Source: Mesorhizobium loti
Lineage (GTDB): Bacteria > Pseudomonadota > Alphaproteobacteria > Rhizobiales > Rhizobiaceae
Length of the DNA: 64,000 nucleotides
Direction of reading: 5' to 3'
Assembly: GCF_013170705.1 (NCBI RefSeq)
Contig: NZ_CP033334.1
Location: 6,549,501 to 6,613,500 of the forward strand
In this document: positions 55,415 to 63,298 of the stretch, piece after piece
Numbering within the stretch: the stretch's first letter is position 1
Layout: each line of letters begins with the position of its first letter
Notes under the pieces: model-generated
Database searches by the model: none
Told to the model about the DNA's origin: nothing
The model's input: the letters and a program-made list of their open reading frames with translations, nothing else
Position numbers and translations under genes: made by a program

Positions 55415-56254
55415 TCAGTTCCTATCGTTTGGATCGGCAAATTCACACATCCTGCAAAGCAGAAAGCCAGCCGCTCCATTCATGCGATCGACGATTTCGC
55501 AAAAAACTGGGCTTTTAAAGAGATCGCCGTATTCGTCGCATAGAAGGTTGCCCAGTACGTGACGCCGCTCAAAATCCATGGAGCAGAGGGTAACCTCGCC
55601 GTTTGGAAGGAGTACATTCCGATACTGTCGTTCGTCCACGCAGGTTAGCGCTCCGACGACTGGCTGCCGTGGTTCAACGATCTTGGGGTCGACGCTTCCA
55701 CCCCTGCTGCTCACGGGTTGCGCGCGAATGAGTATTTCGGCAGGAATAATGTCGGCTTCTGGGTGGGGCTCGCCCAAAACCACGAATCGGATCGAAGGGA
55801 TGTTGGCGTGGACGAGTTGACGAATCAGATCGCGATAGTTGTCTCCAACGAGGCGGCTGTTCATGTGGGTGCCATCATCGAAAACATGGACAACGAATAC
55901 GCCTAAACGCAGCGCTTGCAAGCGTTGCAGATCCTGCCCCTTCATTCCCACAAGCGTCGTGAAAATCCTGATGCCGTGGCCTTTGGCGGCAGCGTGCTCG
56001 ACCATTTCGGTGCAATCTGGATTGAGCCATGGCTCAGAATACCCGGCAAAACCAATGTCGACGGAGGTTGGTACGCGCGCCAGACAGCGCTTGAAATCTC
56101 CAAGACTAAGATGCTTCGTATCAGAGACTTTTCTTTGCCGGTCAGCGAACTTGTCCTGCGGACAATATGAACATCCCACGATGCATCCTGTGGTCGTCGT
56201 TATCTCCAAAACTCTTCCGGCTGGGATAGCAGAGCGCAGTTCCGGTAAAACCAT
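55415..56254 (-). CDS. Radical SAM/SPASM-domain protein
   Basis: 279 residues. The 4Fe-4S/SAM motif CIVGCSYCPQDKF (CxxxCxxC) follows VLEITTTTG; SIDIGFAGYSEPWLNPD and IRIFTTLVG belong to the radical SAM barrel. The C-terminal part carries auxiliary-cluster cysteines: ALTCVDERQYRNVLLPNGEVTLCSMDFERRHVLGNL and FLLCRMCEFADPN. Target unknown: SPASM proteins modify peptides, proteins or small molecules. It lies 1.35 kb upstream of the N-hydroxylase on the same strand, separated by the gmd relic, so membership of the N-N cluster is possible but unproven. Confidence 0.85.
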   Translation of the reverse strand: MVLPELRSAIPAGRVLEITTTTGCIVGCSYCPQDKFADRQRKVSDTKHLSLGDFKRCLARVPTSVDIGFAGYSEPWLNPDCTEMVEHAAAKGHGIRIFTTLVGMKGQDLQRLQALRLGVFVVHVFDDGTHMNSRLVGDNYRDLIRQLVHANIPSIRFVVLGEPHPEADIIPAEILIRAQPVSSRGGSVDPKIVEPRQPVVGALTCVDERQYRNVLLPNGEVTLCSMDFERRHVLGNLLCDEYGDLFKSPVFCEIVDRMNGAAGFLLCRMCEFADPNDRN

Positions 56255-56461
56255 TCGTTATGACTCCCACTCGTCTGGTCATGCGTAACGTCCAGCATGG
56301 TGTCGTTGGCTTCATGACACCGACGGTCAAGACGTTCCGAATGAACCCAGCCATCTCCGCCTGGGCAGCAGTCAACAGCGGCTTCCTCAATCTGCCGAGC
56401 GAACTATCAACGAACTTTGGGCGCATCGGCGCGGCAGGGCGGTGCAACCGCAATGTCGCGC

Positions 56462-56512
56462 GTCAGCCATTGCCAAAGGTGTAGCCGTGACCGTTGAGCG
56501 GGCGCGCCGCCG
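56462..56512 (-). pseudogene. acdS 3'-end remnant
   Basis: The last 17 or so codons of an ACC deaminase gene: HLGGAP and, after a one-base shift, NGHGYTFGNG with stop. It matches the DNA of the intact acdS end at 37597-37655 closely. A second acdS copy once existed here. Confidence 0.7.
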
Positions 56513-56544
56513 AGATGGTGTAGCAGACCATCAATCGTCTCGCG

Positions 56545-56830
56545 CTTTCTCATGCGGTCAGCCCCCCACTCAGTGCCGCATCTCCAGCAAAGGCCGTGCC
56601 AGCGCGCTTAGCCGCAGCAACGGCATGAGTAGGCTTCGAGAAACCTCATGCCCAAGGCGGCCGGTGGTTTTGGACCAGACATGTTTTTTGTCGCTGTCAG
56701 CTTTTGGACATGCATCACTCATCGTCAGACGCTGGAGGACAGACTTGGCTGTCTCCCCTGCGGTAATGTTGGCGTCGGCTCATCATCTAGCATCATTTCG
56801 GCGCCGGCTGTGTGCGCGGAAGATCTACAC
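56545..56830. repeat. About 300-bp diverged repeat, copy B
   Basis: Partner of 48110-48410. Its minus strand encodes a closed 50-codon frame at 56570-56722 (MSDACPKADSDKKHVWSKTTGRLG, ending LLEMRH) that is conserved in copy A at the amino-acid level. Confidence 0.75.
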
Positions 56831-57477
56831 GGCCTGACCGCCGCGTGCAGCGATTGCCTGTCGGCTCATAGCTGATCTTTTCTCCTGAAGCCGGCAATGA
56901 CAACAGGCCGTTGAGTGCGTGCTGCCGGATGCTGCTCTCGTCTCGCTAGACCGCGGATACCGCGTCACCTCCATGTTTTCGCGACAGAGGTTTGGTGGCG
57001 TCGCAGGCCTTCTTGCTACATCACCGCAGTGCTCGGGAATTCGTATCTGATCCGCGTGAGGCGAAGACCTTCTCTCTCGACTGGCTCGCTGAGGCCGTCT
57101 GTCCTGCGGGCCTCGGCGATTTCTCATTTGGCATGGCGCATGCGCCTCGATCCGCAAACCCGGTCATGAGGAGAAATCCGAGCTGGCCGCCACTCTACCT
57201 CCTTCAGCCACGAGGGCAGACGGGAAGCAGCGCCTTCAAATGAGGAACAAAATGACTTTGCCTCGAATCTTGCCTCTCGACCACAACCGCAGTCATGGAA
57301 CCGCGTCCGCGACCATCGCCAATGATCGCGCCCCAAGGCAATTGCCCAGCGCAAAATGGCTACGCGCGATTACGCCATGCATCCCTTACGAGGCTACGAC
57401 AGCACCTCGGAGAGCCTCGCCGCCATCATGCAGACCGATCTGGGCCCACTTGATCCAGCACAAAGGAATTTCAAAAC

Positions 57478-58221
57478 ATGCACCAAGATACCGTCCGCGG
57501 GAGAGCTTTCGCCATGCCCCTGACCAGCCCGGCCTACCCGGCCGGCCCATATCGCTTCCGCAACCGGGAGTATCTGATCATCACATATCGCACCGATCCG
57601 CAGAAACTGCGCGACATCGTGCCGGAGCCGCTTCACGTGTGCGAGCCTCTGGTCAAATTCGAGTTCATTCGCATGCCGGACTCGACGGGCTTCGGCGACT
57701 ACACGGAAGGCGGACAGGTCATCCCTGTCTCCTTCTGTGGCCGCAGGGGGAGCTACACCCTCTGCATGTTTCTCGACGACCATCCGCCGATAGCGGGCGG
57801 ACGCGAGTTGTGGGGCTTTCCCAAGAAGCTCGCTAGCCCAACGCTCCGAACGGAGACGGATACCCTCGTTGGCACGCTGGACTACGGGCCGGTCCGCGTC
57901 GCGACGGGTACCATGGGCTACAAGCACCGAGCCGCCGACCTCGCGAGCGTGAGGGCCTCGCTCGCTGAACCGAACTTCCTCCTCAAGATTATCCCGCATG
58001 TCGACGGCACGCCGCGCATCTGTGAGCTCGTGGAATATCATCTAGAGGACGTCCATCTGAGGGGCGCCTGGACCGGACCGGCAGCCCTGAACCTCTGGTC
58101 GCACGCGCTTGCCCCCGTCGCCGAACTGCCGGTGCTGGAAGTAGTCTCGGCAGTACACCTCGTTGCAGATCTCACGCTCGCGCTCGGGAAGGTCGTCCAC
58201 GACTATCTCGCGCAAGCCTAG
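57478..58221 (+). CDS. adc: Acetoacetate decarboxylase family protein
   Basis: 247 residues, the family's usual length. It reads [45 protein letters not shown] at the start and [16 protein letters not shown] in the middle, where the Lys pair provides the Schiff-base Lys and its pKa-lowering neighbour. Expected reaction: acetoacetate to acetone and CO2, through a Schiff base; some family members act on other keto acids. AAGGA 10 bases before the ATG. The next gene follows after 25 bases. Possible role in ketone or polyhydroxybutyrate metabolism of bacteroids (inference). Confidence 0.92.
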   Translation: MHQDTVRGRAFAMPLTSPAYPAGPYRFRNREYLIITYRTDPQKLRDIVPEPLHVCEPLVKFEFIRMPDSTGFGDYTEGGQVIPVSFCGRRGSYTLCMFLDDHPPIAGGRELWGFPKKLASPTLRTETDTLVGTLDYGPVRVATGTMGYKHRAADLASVRASLAEPNFLLKIIPHVDGTPRICELVEYHLEDVHLRGAWTGPAALNLWSHALAPVAELPVLEVVSAVHLVADLTLALGKVVHDYLAQA

Positions 58222-58246
58222 CCTCGCCATCGGAAAGGAAGAAACC

Positions 58247-58648
58247 ATGAACTTTTACAGTGATATCTCATTGAACCAACGCGATGGGGAGCTGGTGGCC
58301 GACTTCTCGACAAGGAACGCCACTGACAATCTCATACAACGTCTTTCCAGCGACCTAGCCTTAGAGGACATTCCGCCGCTTTGCGGCGAGTGCAGGCGTC
58401 TCGCGAGTAAGAGCGATTGCCCTTGCCCATCCTCCCTGCTTTTGGTGCAACATATGCTCGCTGCCGTTTACCAGCGGCTTGACGCCATTGACTGCCTCTC
58501 AGAGCAAGGCGCCATAAGACTGAAGGCTTTTACCGATTATCTGGCGGCGGTCGTTCGAATAGCTTCAGAGAGCGGCGACGCGGCACCCTGGATTGATCTA
58601 GCAACCCGGTTTAGCGCTCTTTTCGATCCCGACGAGGTTGCCCATTGA
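58247..58648 (+). CDS. Unrecognised 133-residue protein with a four-Cys motif
   Basis: Follows adc closely (AAAGGAAGAAACC before the ATG), so probably co-transcribed. Residues 46-63 contain CGECRRLASKSDCPCP, a C-x2-C-x9-C-x-C arrangement that could bind metal. The C-terminal half is predicted helical (LLLVQHMLAAVYQRLDAIDCLSEQGAIRLKAFTDYLAAVVRIA). No family recalled. Confidence 0.6.
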   Translation: MNFYSDISLNQRDGELVADFSTRNATDNLIQRLSSDLALEDIPPLCGECRRLASKSDCPCPSSLLLVQHMLAAVYQRLDAIDCLSEQGAIRLKAFTDYLAAVVRIASESGDAAPWIDLATRFSALFDPDEVAH

Positions 58649-58934
58649 TCTCGCGCTTGTCGCTTTTCGTGGAACGAGCAGCCTCGTCGGCCGATGCGTC
58701 ATCGATCGCCAACGACGTGCCGGCGCATACCCTGGGCATCAGTACTGGGAGGACTCCGTTCTACCTTCCGCCTTGCGCATGACTGGAGAGATTTCCGGCG
58801 GGCGTCGCCTCCCGAGCAATGCTTTTCATGTTCGTTACTCTTCGTAAAATCGATTATTACGATGGAGCCCATCTACGAATGAATGCAGGCGTCACAGTAG
58901 AGCTTTGAACAGCATCGGTGCGGGTCCAGAACCG
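58649..58934. other. Gap between the orphan gene and usp
   Basis: Convergent intergenic region; nothing recognised. No terminator hairpin with a T-run could be identified with confidence. Confidence 0.4.
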
Positions 58935-59516
58935 TCAGCGAGCCAAAAACAGTGGCAATGGCGGCTTTTCGACTATCCATCTCGTCACGCCGCCGAAGAG
59001 CCGCTCACGCAGCCGGCGGCTGCCATAAGCGCCCATGACTATCATGTCGGCAGACGTGTCGGTTGCGTGCTGCGCAAGCACCGTGGCCGCCGATTTGCCG
59101 GCACTTGGCAGTACGTCAACCGACACCCGAGCACCGTGCCGAGTGAGATAGGCAGCGATGTCGGCTCCAGGTTCCGCGCCGTTCCCGTTGTCGTTGGCCT
59201 TCGGATCGACCAGGGCGACACGAACTTCCTCAGCAAGGCATAGGAGACCCAGCGCTTCTCGAACCGCACGGGACGCCTCTGCTCGGGAATCCCAACCGAC
59301 TAGGACGCGCCGTGGCGACAGCGTCGCCTCAGCGCCCTCCGGCACAACGAGCACCGGCCTTCCGGTATCAAACAAGCAGCCGTTGACCACAGGAGGTCCG
59401 AGATTCTCGTCGTTGAGGAGCCCCGGTCCGATGATAGTGAGGTCGGCGCAGAGCGCCCGCTGTCGTGCCACTTCACCGAGGCTGGCCCGACCGTAATAGT
59501 CGGTGTCAACGTCATA
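58935..59516 (-). pseudogene. Universal stress protein, 3' half (split by transposon)
   Basis: Continues the gene that starts at 63214. It reads YDVDTDYYGRASLGEVARQRALCADLTIIGPG and then the second Usp domain: PRRVLVGWDSRAEASRAVREALGLL and SADMIVMGAYGSRRLRERLFGGVTRWIVEK, the last with the G-x2-G-x9-G(S/T)-type nucleotide loop. Adding 62909-63214 restores one uninterrupted frame of 296 codons, including the stop. Confidence 0.9.
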
Positions 59517-59586
59517 GGCGAGCGGGTAGTGGGTCAGTTTGAAATCTGGCTTTGAAAGTGACCTCTGACAATGCCATATTGGACGC

Positions 59587-59745
59587 ATGACCGAAAAGAC
59601 ACGCGAAGAGATAGACAGGCTTTGGAGCGAACTTGGCCTCAAGGCCAAGACCCTGCTTAAAGATCACGGTATCGATACCGAGGGATTGTCCGCCGCCGAA
59701 CTCGACCAGTTGCAGAAGAAACTGGCGAAGGAAGGCAAATTGTGA
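59587..59745 (+). CDS. 52-residue passenger protein
   Basis: MTEKTREEIDRLWSELGLKAKTLLKDHGIDTEGLSAAELDQLQKKLAKEGKL: highly charged and helical, no known family. Its stop overlaps the next start (GTGA), so it opens a coupled passenger operon. Confidence 0.6.
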   Translation: MTEKTREEIDRLWSELGLKAKTLLKDHGIDTEGLSAAELDQLQKKLAKEGKL

Positions 59746-59987
59746 GCGGCCACGCCAACCGCCCGCGCGATCCGAACCAATTGGCGAAGTCGATAGTAGA
59801 CGTAGCCACAGGCGAGCGGAGCGACCACACCAAAACGTCTGCTAACCCCATCTTAAGCGAAGCTGGGAAGAAAGGTGGACGGTCGAGGGCGAACAAGTTA
59901 TCCTCAGAGCGCCGGGAAGAAATTGCGCGGGAGGCCGCGCGTCGGCGTTGGGGTCGGGGAGATGGCAACCAGTCAAGCGAGGATTGA
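59742..59987 (+). CDS. 81-residue basic passenger protein
   Basis: GTG start overlapping the previous stop. The sequence includes RDPNQLAKSIVDVATGERSD and AGKKGGRSRANKLSSERREEIAREAARRRWGRG. The block KGGxxRAxKLSxExRxEIAxxAAxxRW is widespread in small bacterial proteins of unknown role. Its 3' end overlaps the start of the protease gene by 26 bases. Confidence 0.65.
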   Translation: MSGHANRPRDPNQLAKSIVDVATGERSDHTKTSANPILSEAGKKGGRSRANKLSSERREEIAREAARRRWGRGDGNQSSED

Positions 59988-60987
59988 CGCGATTAAGGCG
60001 TCAGCGAATGCTTTGGCTGAGCATCTAGACACAGACATCCTGATCCTGAACGCCGAGATTTATCCCCCAGGCGATTTCGTCTTCATTCGAACCGTTGGGT
60101 CTCGCAATCGGAGAAGCAAAGTTCTGCTTTTCCTAACTACCGAAGGCGGTAGTGCTGATTCCGCGTTCCGTATGATGCGGTTCCTGCAGGCCCGGTATCA
60201 ACGTGTCACAGTCGCTGTGGGCGGCTGGTGCAAGAGTGCAGGAACGCTTATGTGCATCGGGGCACATCAGCTTGTCATGGGCGACGCTGGCGAGCTTGGT
60301 CCGCTTGATGTGCAGATCGTCAAAGCTGACGAAATGAATGAGCAAAAATCTGGCTTGGTCGCCGAGGCAGCGTTCGAGAAACTGCAGCTTGAAGCGTTCA
60401 AGTTTTTTATTGGCTTCGTCCGAAACCTAGGCGATTCAGGCTATCGCGTTACGCTCAAGACCGCCTCAGATATCGCTACAAAAATGACCATTGGTGTCGT
60501 CCAGCCGATATTCGACAAGATGGAACCCGTTACAATCGGTGAGGACTATAGGTCCAACCGGCTAGCGCTCTCCTATGCGACACGGTTGAACGTTCACAGC
60601 CGGAACCTTAAGCGCACTCGCGAGTTGGACGCGTTGGACAACTTGCTCTCTGGTTACGATTCCCACGGTTTCGTAATCGACCTTAAAGAGGCCTCAAACC
60701 TCTTTATAAACGTGGCGCCATACCCGCCTGAAATGCTGGATTTAGTTGACAAATTGGGTATGGACATTGTGCTCCCAAGGGAGCAGGGACCAAGACTGGA
60801 GTATTTGAACGATGAACCACCAACTGCGAAAGCAAGCGTCGGAGCAAGCCAAAACCCAGTCGCGCCTCCCGGAGGCGCGGGAAATCCTCGACGCCGAAAT
60901 CGGTCCGGAAAGCTATCTGGAAATTCTCCAGAAAGAGGCAACTCGGAGCCGGTTACCCGCCCGAACGGGTCGGAACCGGCGAAATAG
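59962..60987 (+). CDS. SDH-type ClpP-fold serine protease, passenger
   Basis: 341 residues. The serine-dehydrogenase-proteinase (SDH/ClpP-crotonase) layout is visible: KVLLFLTTEGGSADSAFRMMRFLQARYQRVTVAVGGWCKSAGTLMCIGAHQLVMGDAGELGPLDVQIV. GGWCKSAGTLM contains the nucleophilic Ser, and GELGPLDVQ is the conserved strand after it. No signal peptide or membrane helix. The last 60 residues are Pro/Gly/Arg-rich and of poor quality, overlapping another frame (60812). The ATG at 59962 follows GGGGAG. With the two small genes it forms a coupled operon inside the IS1-type transposon; a defence or stabilisation role is inference. Confidence 0.82.
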   Translation: MATSQARIDAIKASANALAEHLDTDILILNAEIYPPGDFVFIRTVGSRNRRSKVLLFLTTEGGSADSAFRMMRFLQARYQRVTVAVGGWCKSAGTLMCIGAHQLVMGDAGELGPLDVQIVKADEMNEQKSGLVAEAAFEKLQLEAFKFFIGFVRNLGDSGYRVTLKTASDIATKMTIGVVQPIFDKMEPVTIGEDYRSNRLALSYATRLNVHSRNLKRTRELDALDNLLSGYDSHGFVIDLKEASNLFINVAPYPPEMLDLVDKLGMDIVLPREQGPRLEYLNDEPPTAKASVGASQNPVAPPGGAGNPRRRNRSGKLSGNSPERGNSEPVTRPNGSEPAK

Positions 60988-61021
60988 CCGAAGTGATTTC
61001 GAACTGACCTTTTGTGCTTGA
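60812..61021 (+). CDS. Overlapping small ORF at the 3' end of the protease gene
   Basis: MNHQLRKQASEQAKTQSRLPEAREILDAEIGPESYLEILQKEATRSRLPARTGRNRRNSRSDFELTFCA, +1 frame relative to the protease tail. Its composition looks more like protein than the Pro/Gly-rich tail of the overlapping frame, so either it is a separate gene started within the protease, or the protease is shorter than drawn. No family known. Confidence 0.35.
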   Translation: MNHQLRKQASEQAKTQSRLPEAREILDAEIGPESYLEILQKEATRSRLPARTGRNRRNSRSDFELTFCA

Positions 61022-61052
61022 CTGACAAGCATAAGTGTCATATTGAAGGGGT

Positions 61053-61931
61053 ATGAACAAGCTTACCCCTGAAACCCGTTCGCGTATCCTGCACCTTCTT
61101 TGTGAAGGCCAATCCATCCGCTCGATTACGCGCGTCATGGGCATGAGCAAGAACACTGTCGCCAAGCTCCTTTCGGATGCTGGCGCAGTGTGTGCCGAGT
61201 ATCAGGACAAAGCCCTTCGCAATCTCAACACGCGCCGCTGCCAGGTAGACGAAATCTGGAGCTTTACCTACGCCAAGCAGAAGAACGTCGCGACGGCGAA
61301 AGCAGCGCCGGAAGGGGCCGGCGACACTTGGACTTGGACGGCCATCCATGCGGATAGCAAGCTCGTCATGTCGTGGCTGGTCGGCGGGCGCGACAGCGGA
61401 TACGCAATGGCGTTCATGGACGATCTTTCGCGCCGCCTCGCCAATCGCGTCCAGCTGACCAGCGACGGCCACAGGGCTTATCTGGAGGCGGTTGAAGGCG
61501 CATTCGGCGGCGACATCGACTACGCAATGCTGATCAAGATCTACGGGGCCTCGCCTGACAGCACCAAGGGCCGCTACAGCCCCGCCGAATGCACCGGCAT
61601 CAAGAAGAACCGTATCGAAGGTTCGCCCGATCTGGCGTACGTCAGCACGTCATTTGCCGAACGTCAGAACCTGACTATGCGGATGCACATGCGCCGCTTC
61701 ACGCGTCTAACCAATGGCTTTTCCAAGAAGGTGGAAGCTCACGCAAATGCGGTCGCGCTGCACTTCATGTACTACAACTTCGTGAAAATCCATTCGTCGC
61801 TTCGTATGACCCCGGCGATGGCCGCTGGCGTAACTGGCAAGCTTTGGGAGATAAGCGACATCGTGGCGCTGATCGAGGCGAAGGAAGCGGAGACGCCGGT
61901 CATGCGCGGCCCTTATAAGAAGCGGAATTGA
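61053..61931 (+). CDS. IS1-family transposase
   Basis: 292 residues. N-terminal HTH (TPETRSRILHLLCEGQSIRSITRVMGMSKNTVAKLLSDAG), then the DDE core: Asp in RRCQVDEIWSF, Asp in RVQLTSDGHRAYLEAV, Glu in TSFAERQNLTMRMHMRRFTRLTNGFSKK, and the C-terminal YYNFVKIHSSLRMTPAMAAG. A single frame with no programmed frameshift, as in the longer IS1-related subgroup. GAAGGGGT immediately precedes the ATG. Intact. The 8-bp duplications of the transposon agree with the family. Confidence 0.9.
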   Translation: MNKLTPETRSRILHLLCEGQSIRSITRVMGMSKNTVAKLLSDAGAVCAEYQDKALRNLNTRRCQVDEIWSFTYAKQKNVATAKAAPEGAGDTWTWTAIHADSKLVMSWLVGGRDSGYAMAFMDDLSRRLANRVQLTSDGHRAYLEAVEGAFGGDIDYAMLIKIYGASPDSTKGRYSPAECTGIKKNRIEGSPDLAYVSTSFAERQNLTMRMHMRRFTRLTNGFSKKVEAHANAVALHFMYYNFVKIHSSLRMTPAMAAGVTGKLWEISDIVALIEAKEAETPVMRGPYKKRN

Positions 61932-62154
61932 GAAACAGAGACGCTTCCTGGCTGTGCTAAAAATGCCGCCAACGTCCCAGCATAACATATTTTTTTCAGG
62001 GAATGCGGCCTTGAAAAGCGACTAGCCGAGAGAGCAAGTCGCTCGATAACATGCCATTCGTTGCTAGTCAACCTTTGGTAGGCTATTGACGGACATAATT
62101 CCATGCCGACATACGTAACCGGATTGGTTCCAACACTAAGAAAGGGAGACCGAC

Positions 62155-62367
62155 ATGAGCATTAAATCCTCTGCTTTTGGTGGAGTCACCCTGACTGGTG
62201 ATGACGCCAAAAAGTTTCTGAATCAGGTCCGCTACGGACGACCAAAAGCAGCTGCGGCGGCATCCGCCAAGCGTGGCTCGGCCATGCTTTGTCAAATGCA
62301 GAAGTCGGGTTCGGTAAGCGTTACGATCAAGAAATCGGACGCGAAATCCCCTGGCCGCAAACGCTGA
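62155..62367 (+). CDS. Putative antitoxin partner of the GNAT protein
   Basis: 70 residues: MSIKSSAFGGVTLTGDDAKKFLNQVRYGRPKAAAAASAKRGSAM followed by a Lys/Ser-rich basic end. The phrase xAFGxVxLTGxDAKKFxxQVxYGRP is one I associate with small genes next to GNAT enzymes, in toxin-antitoxin order. Good ribosome site (AAAGGGAGACCGAC). It overlaps the frame of the GNAT gene. Confidence 0.5.
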   Translation: MSIKSSAFGGVTLTGDDAKKFLNQVRYGRPKAAAAASAKRGSAMLCQMQKSGSVSVTIKKSDAKSPGRKR

Positions 62368-62422
62368 ACTAAAATTTCAGATACGAGCGCTCAACGATAA
62401 GGATGGAGTAACGTCCTTATCG

Positions 62423-62887
62423 TTGGGTGACGCGGCTTTTACACCTCTCAAGACCTTTCTTCGAAAGGACGCCAAGTCCCATCAGGCGGCGAGCCTAGCT
62501 CGAACCTATGTTGCGGTCGAAGACGGAACGGAGAGGGTAAGCGCCTATATCACCGTTATATGCGGAGAAATTGAGGTTCAGGCGAACCATGATGGCGAGG
62601 ATCTTCAGTATCCGTATCCAAGGTATCCGGCGGTCAAGATTGCTAGGCTGGCGGTTGACAGACGTCTTAAAGGCGGCGGGCTTGGCCGGCAACTAGTGGA
62701 CCTCGCGCTAGGTGTCACAAAGGAGCTAATATGCCCGAATGTCGGGTGTCGTTTTCTTGTCGTAGACGCCAAACAGCCATCCATCAAATTCTATGAGCGA
62801 TACGGTTTCACGATGATCGATACGCCGGACAACAAGGCGTCAGAGTCGCCTGTCATGTTCATCGATCTTCATAGAATGGCGGTCTGA
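62423..62887 (+). CDS. GNAT-family acetyltransferase, possible toxin
   Basis: 154 residues from the TTG at 62423, but the GNAT-like sequence continues upstream in the same frame (ELKFQIRALNDKDGVTSLSLGDAAFTPLKTFLRKDA), where there is no ATG, GTG or TTG; CTG at 62351 is the only plausible earlier start. The acetyl-CoA site is in KIARLAVDRRLKGGGLGRQLVDLAL (RxxGxG/A-like), followed by CRFLVVDAKQPSIKFYERYGFTMI. This is the form of TacT/AtaT-type toxins that acetylate aminoacyl-tRNA. Last gene of the transposon, stopping one base before its right inverted repeat. Confidence 0.75.
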   Translation: MGDAAFTPLKTFLRKDAKSHQAASLARTYVAVEDGTERVSAYITVICGEIEVQANHDGEDLQYPYPRYPAVKIARLAVDRRLKGGGLGRQLVDLALGVTKELICPNVGCRFLVVDAKQPSIKFYERYGFTMIDTPDNKASESPVMFIDLHRMAV

Positions 62888-62908
62888 ATTTCAAACTGAC
62901 CCACTACC

Positions 62909-63214
62909 GGCGAGCGACATAGATTCCAGCAGTTTCTGGACATCTCTGGAGCGTTTTTCCCGTCTGACCACGTCGTGTGTAAATCGATCGATTTGCCGAA
63001 ACCGATCGTTCAATCTGGTAATTGCCTGTCCACGTCCTATCGGCCACTCGGGGACACCATCCTCGATCCGCCGATGCGACATAAGGTGCGTCGGAGGGGG
63101 CATGATCAGTACGGAAAGGTACGCGCCGATTTCCGCACACAAGCCGGCAGCAGTTGTGACGTCCTGATCGGAATGGTCGGCGCCGGTCAAACAGAGTACG
63201 GTTTTAAAGCCCAT
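62909..63214 (-). pseudogene. Universal stress protein, 5' half
   Basis: MGFKTVLCLTGADHSDQDVTTAAGLCAEIGAYLSVLIMPPPTHL starts the first Usp domain; it continues to KLLESMSLA, where the transposon's target site lies. AGGAAA precedes the ATG. The open frame runs a few codons into the transposon. See 58935 for the rest. Confidence 0.9.
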
Positions 63215-63298
63215 TTTCCTGCTTCTTCCTGAGTATTCGTTGAGGGCGTTTCAGGCCGCAAGACCGAGGAAAAGAGGGCACCACACCCGGCACTTGAT

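Larger units (their letters stand above)
56255..57477. other. 1.2-kb stretch of relics
   Basis: Holds an acdS tail relic (56462-56512), repeat copy B (56545-56830) and, at 56930-57240, short coding-like frames (AALVSLDRGYRVTSMFSRQRFGGVAGLLATSPQC and others) that I cannot assign. Minus strand 56180-56340 also looks coding (NDTMLDVTHDQTSGSHNEWFYRNCALLSQPEEFW) without a known family. Confidence 0.45.
59525..62908 (+). mobile_element. IS1-family transposon with passenger genes
   Basis: 3384 bases. Both ends are perfect 21-bp inverted repeats beginning GGTAGTGGGTCAG and ending TTTGAAAT (59525-59545 and 62888-62908). They are flanked by an exact 8-bp direct repeat GGCGAGCG (59517-59524 and 62909-62916) inside a usp gene. 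It carries an IS1-type transposase and at least five passenger frames. A further end-like sequence, ATTTCGAACTGACC, lies inside at about 60994, just before the transposase. Confidence 0.93.

Noticed and set aside
57129..57143. Possible sigma-54 site TGGCATGGCGCATGC upstream of adc
   Set aside because: Spacing is correct, but it lies about 335 bases before adc, lacks a TTGC box and has no NifA site nearby.
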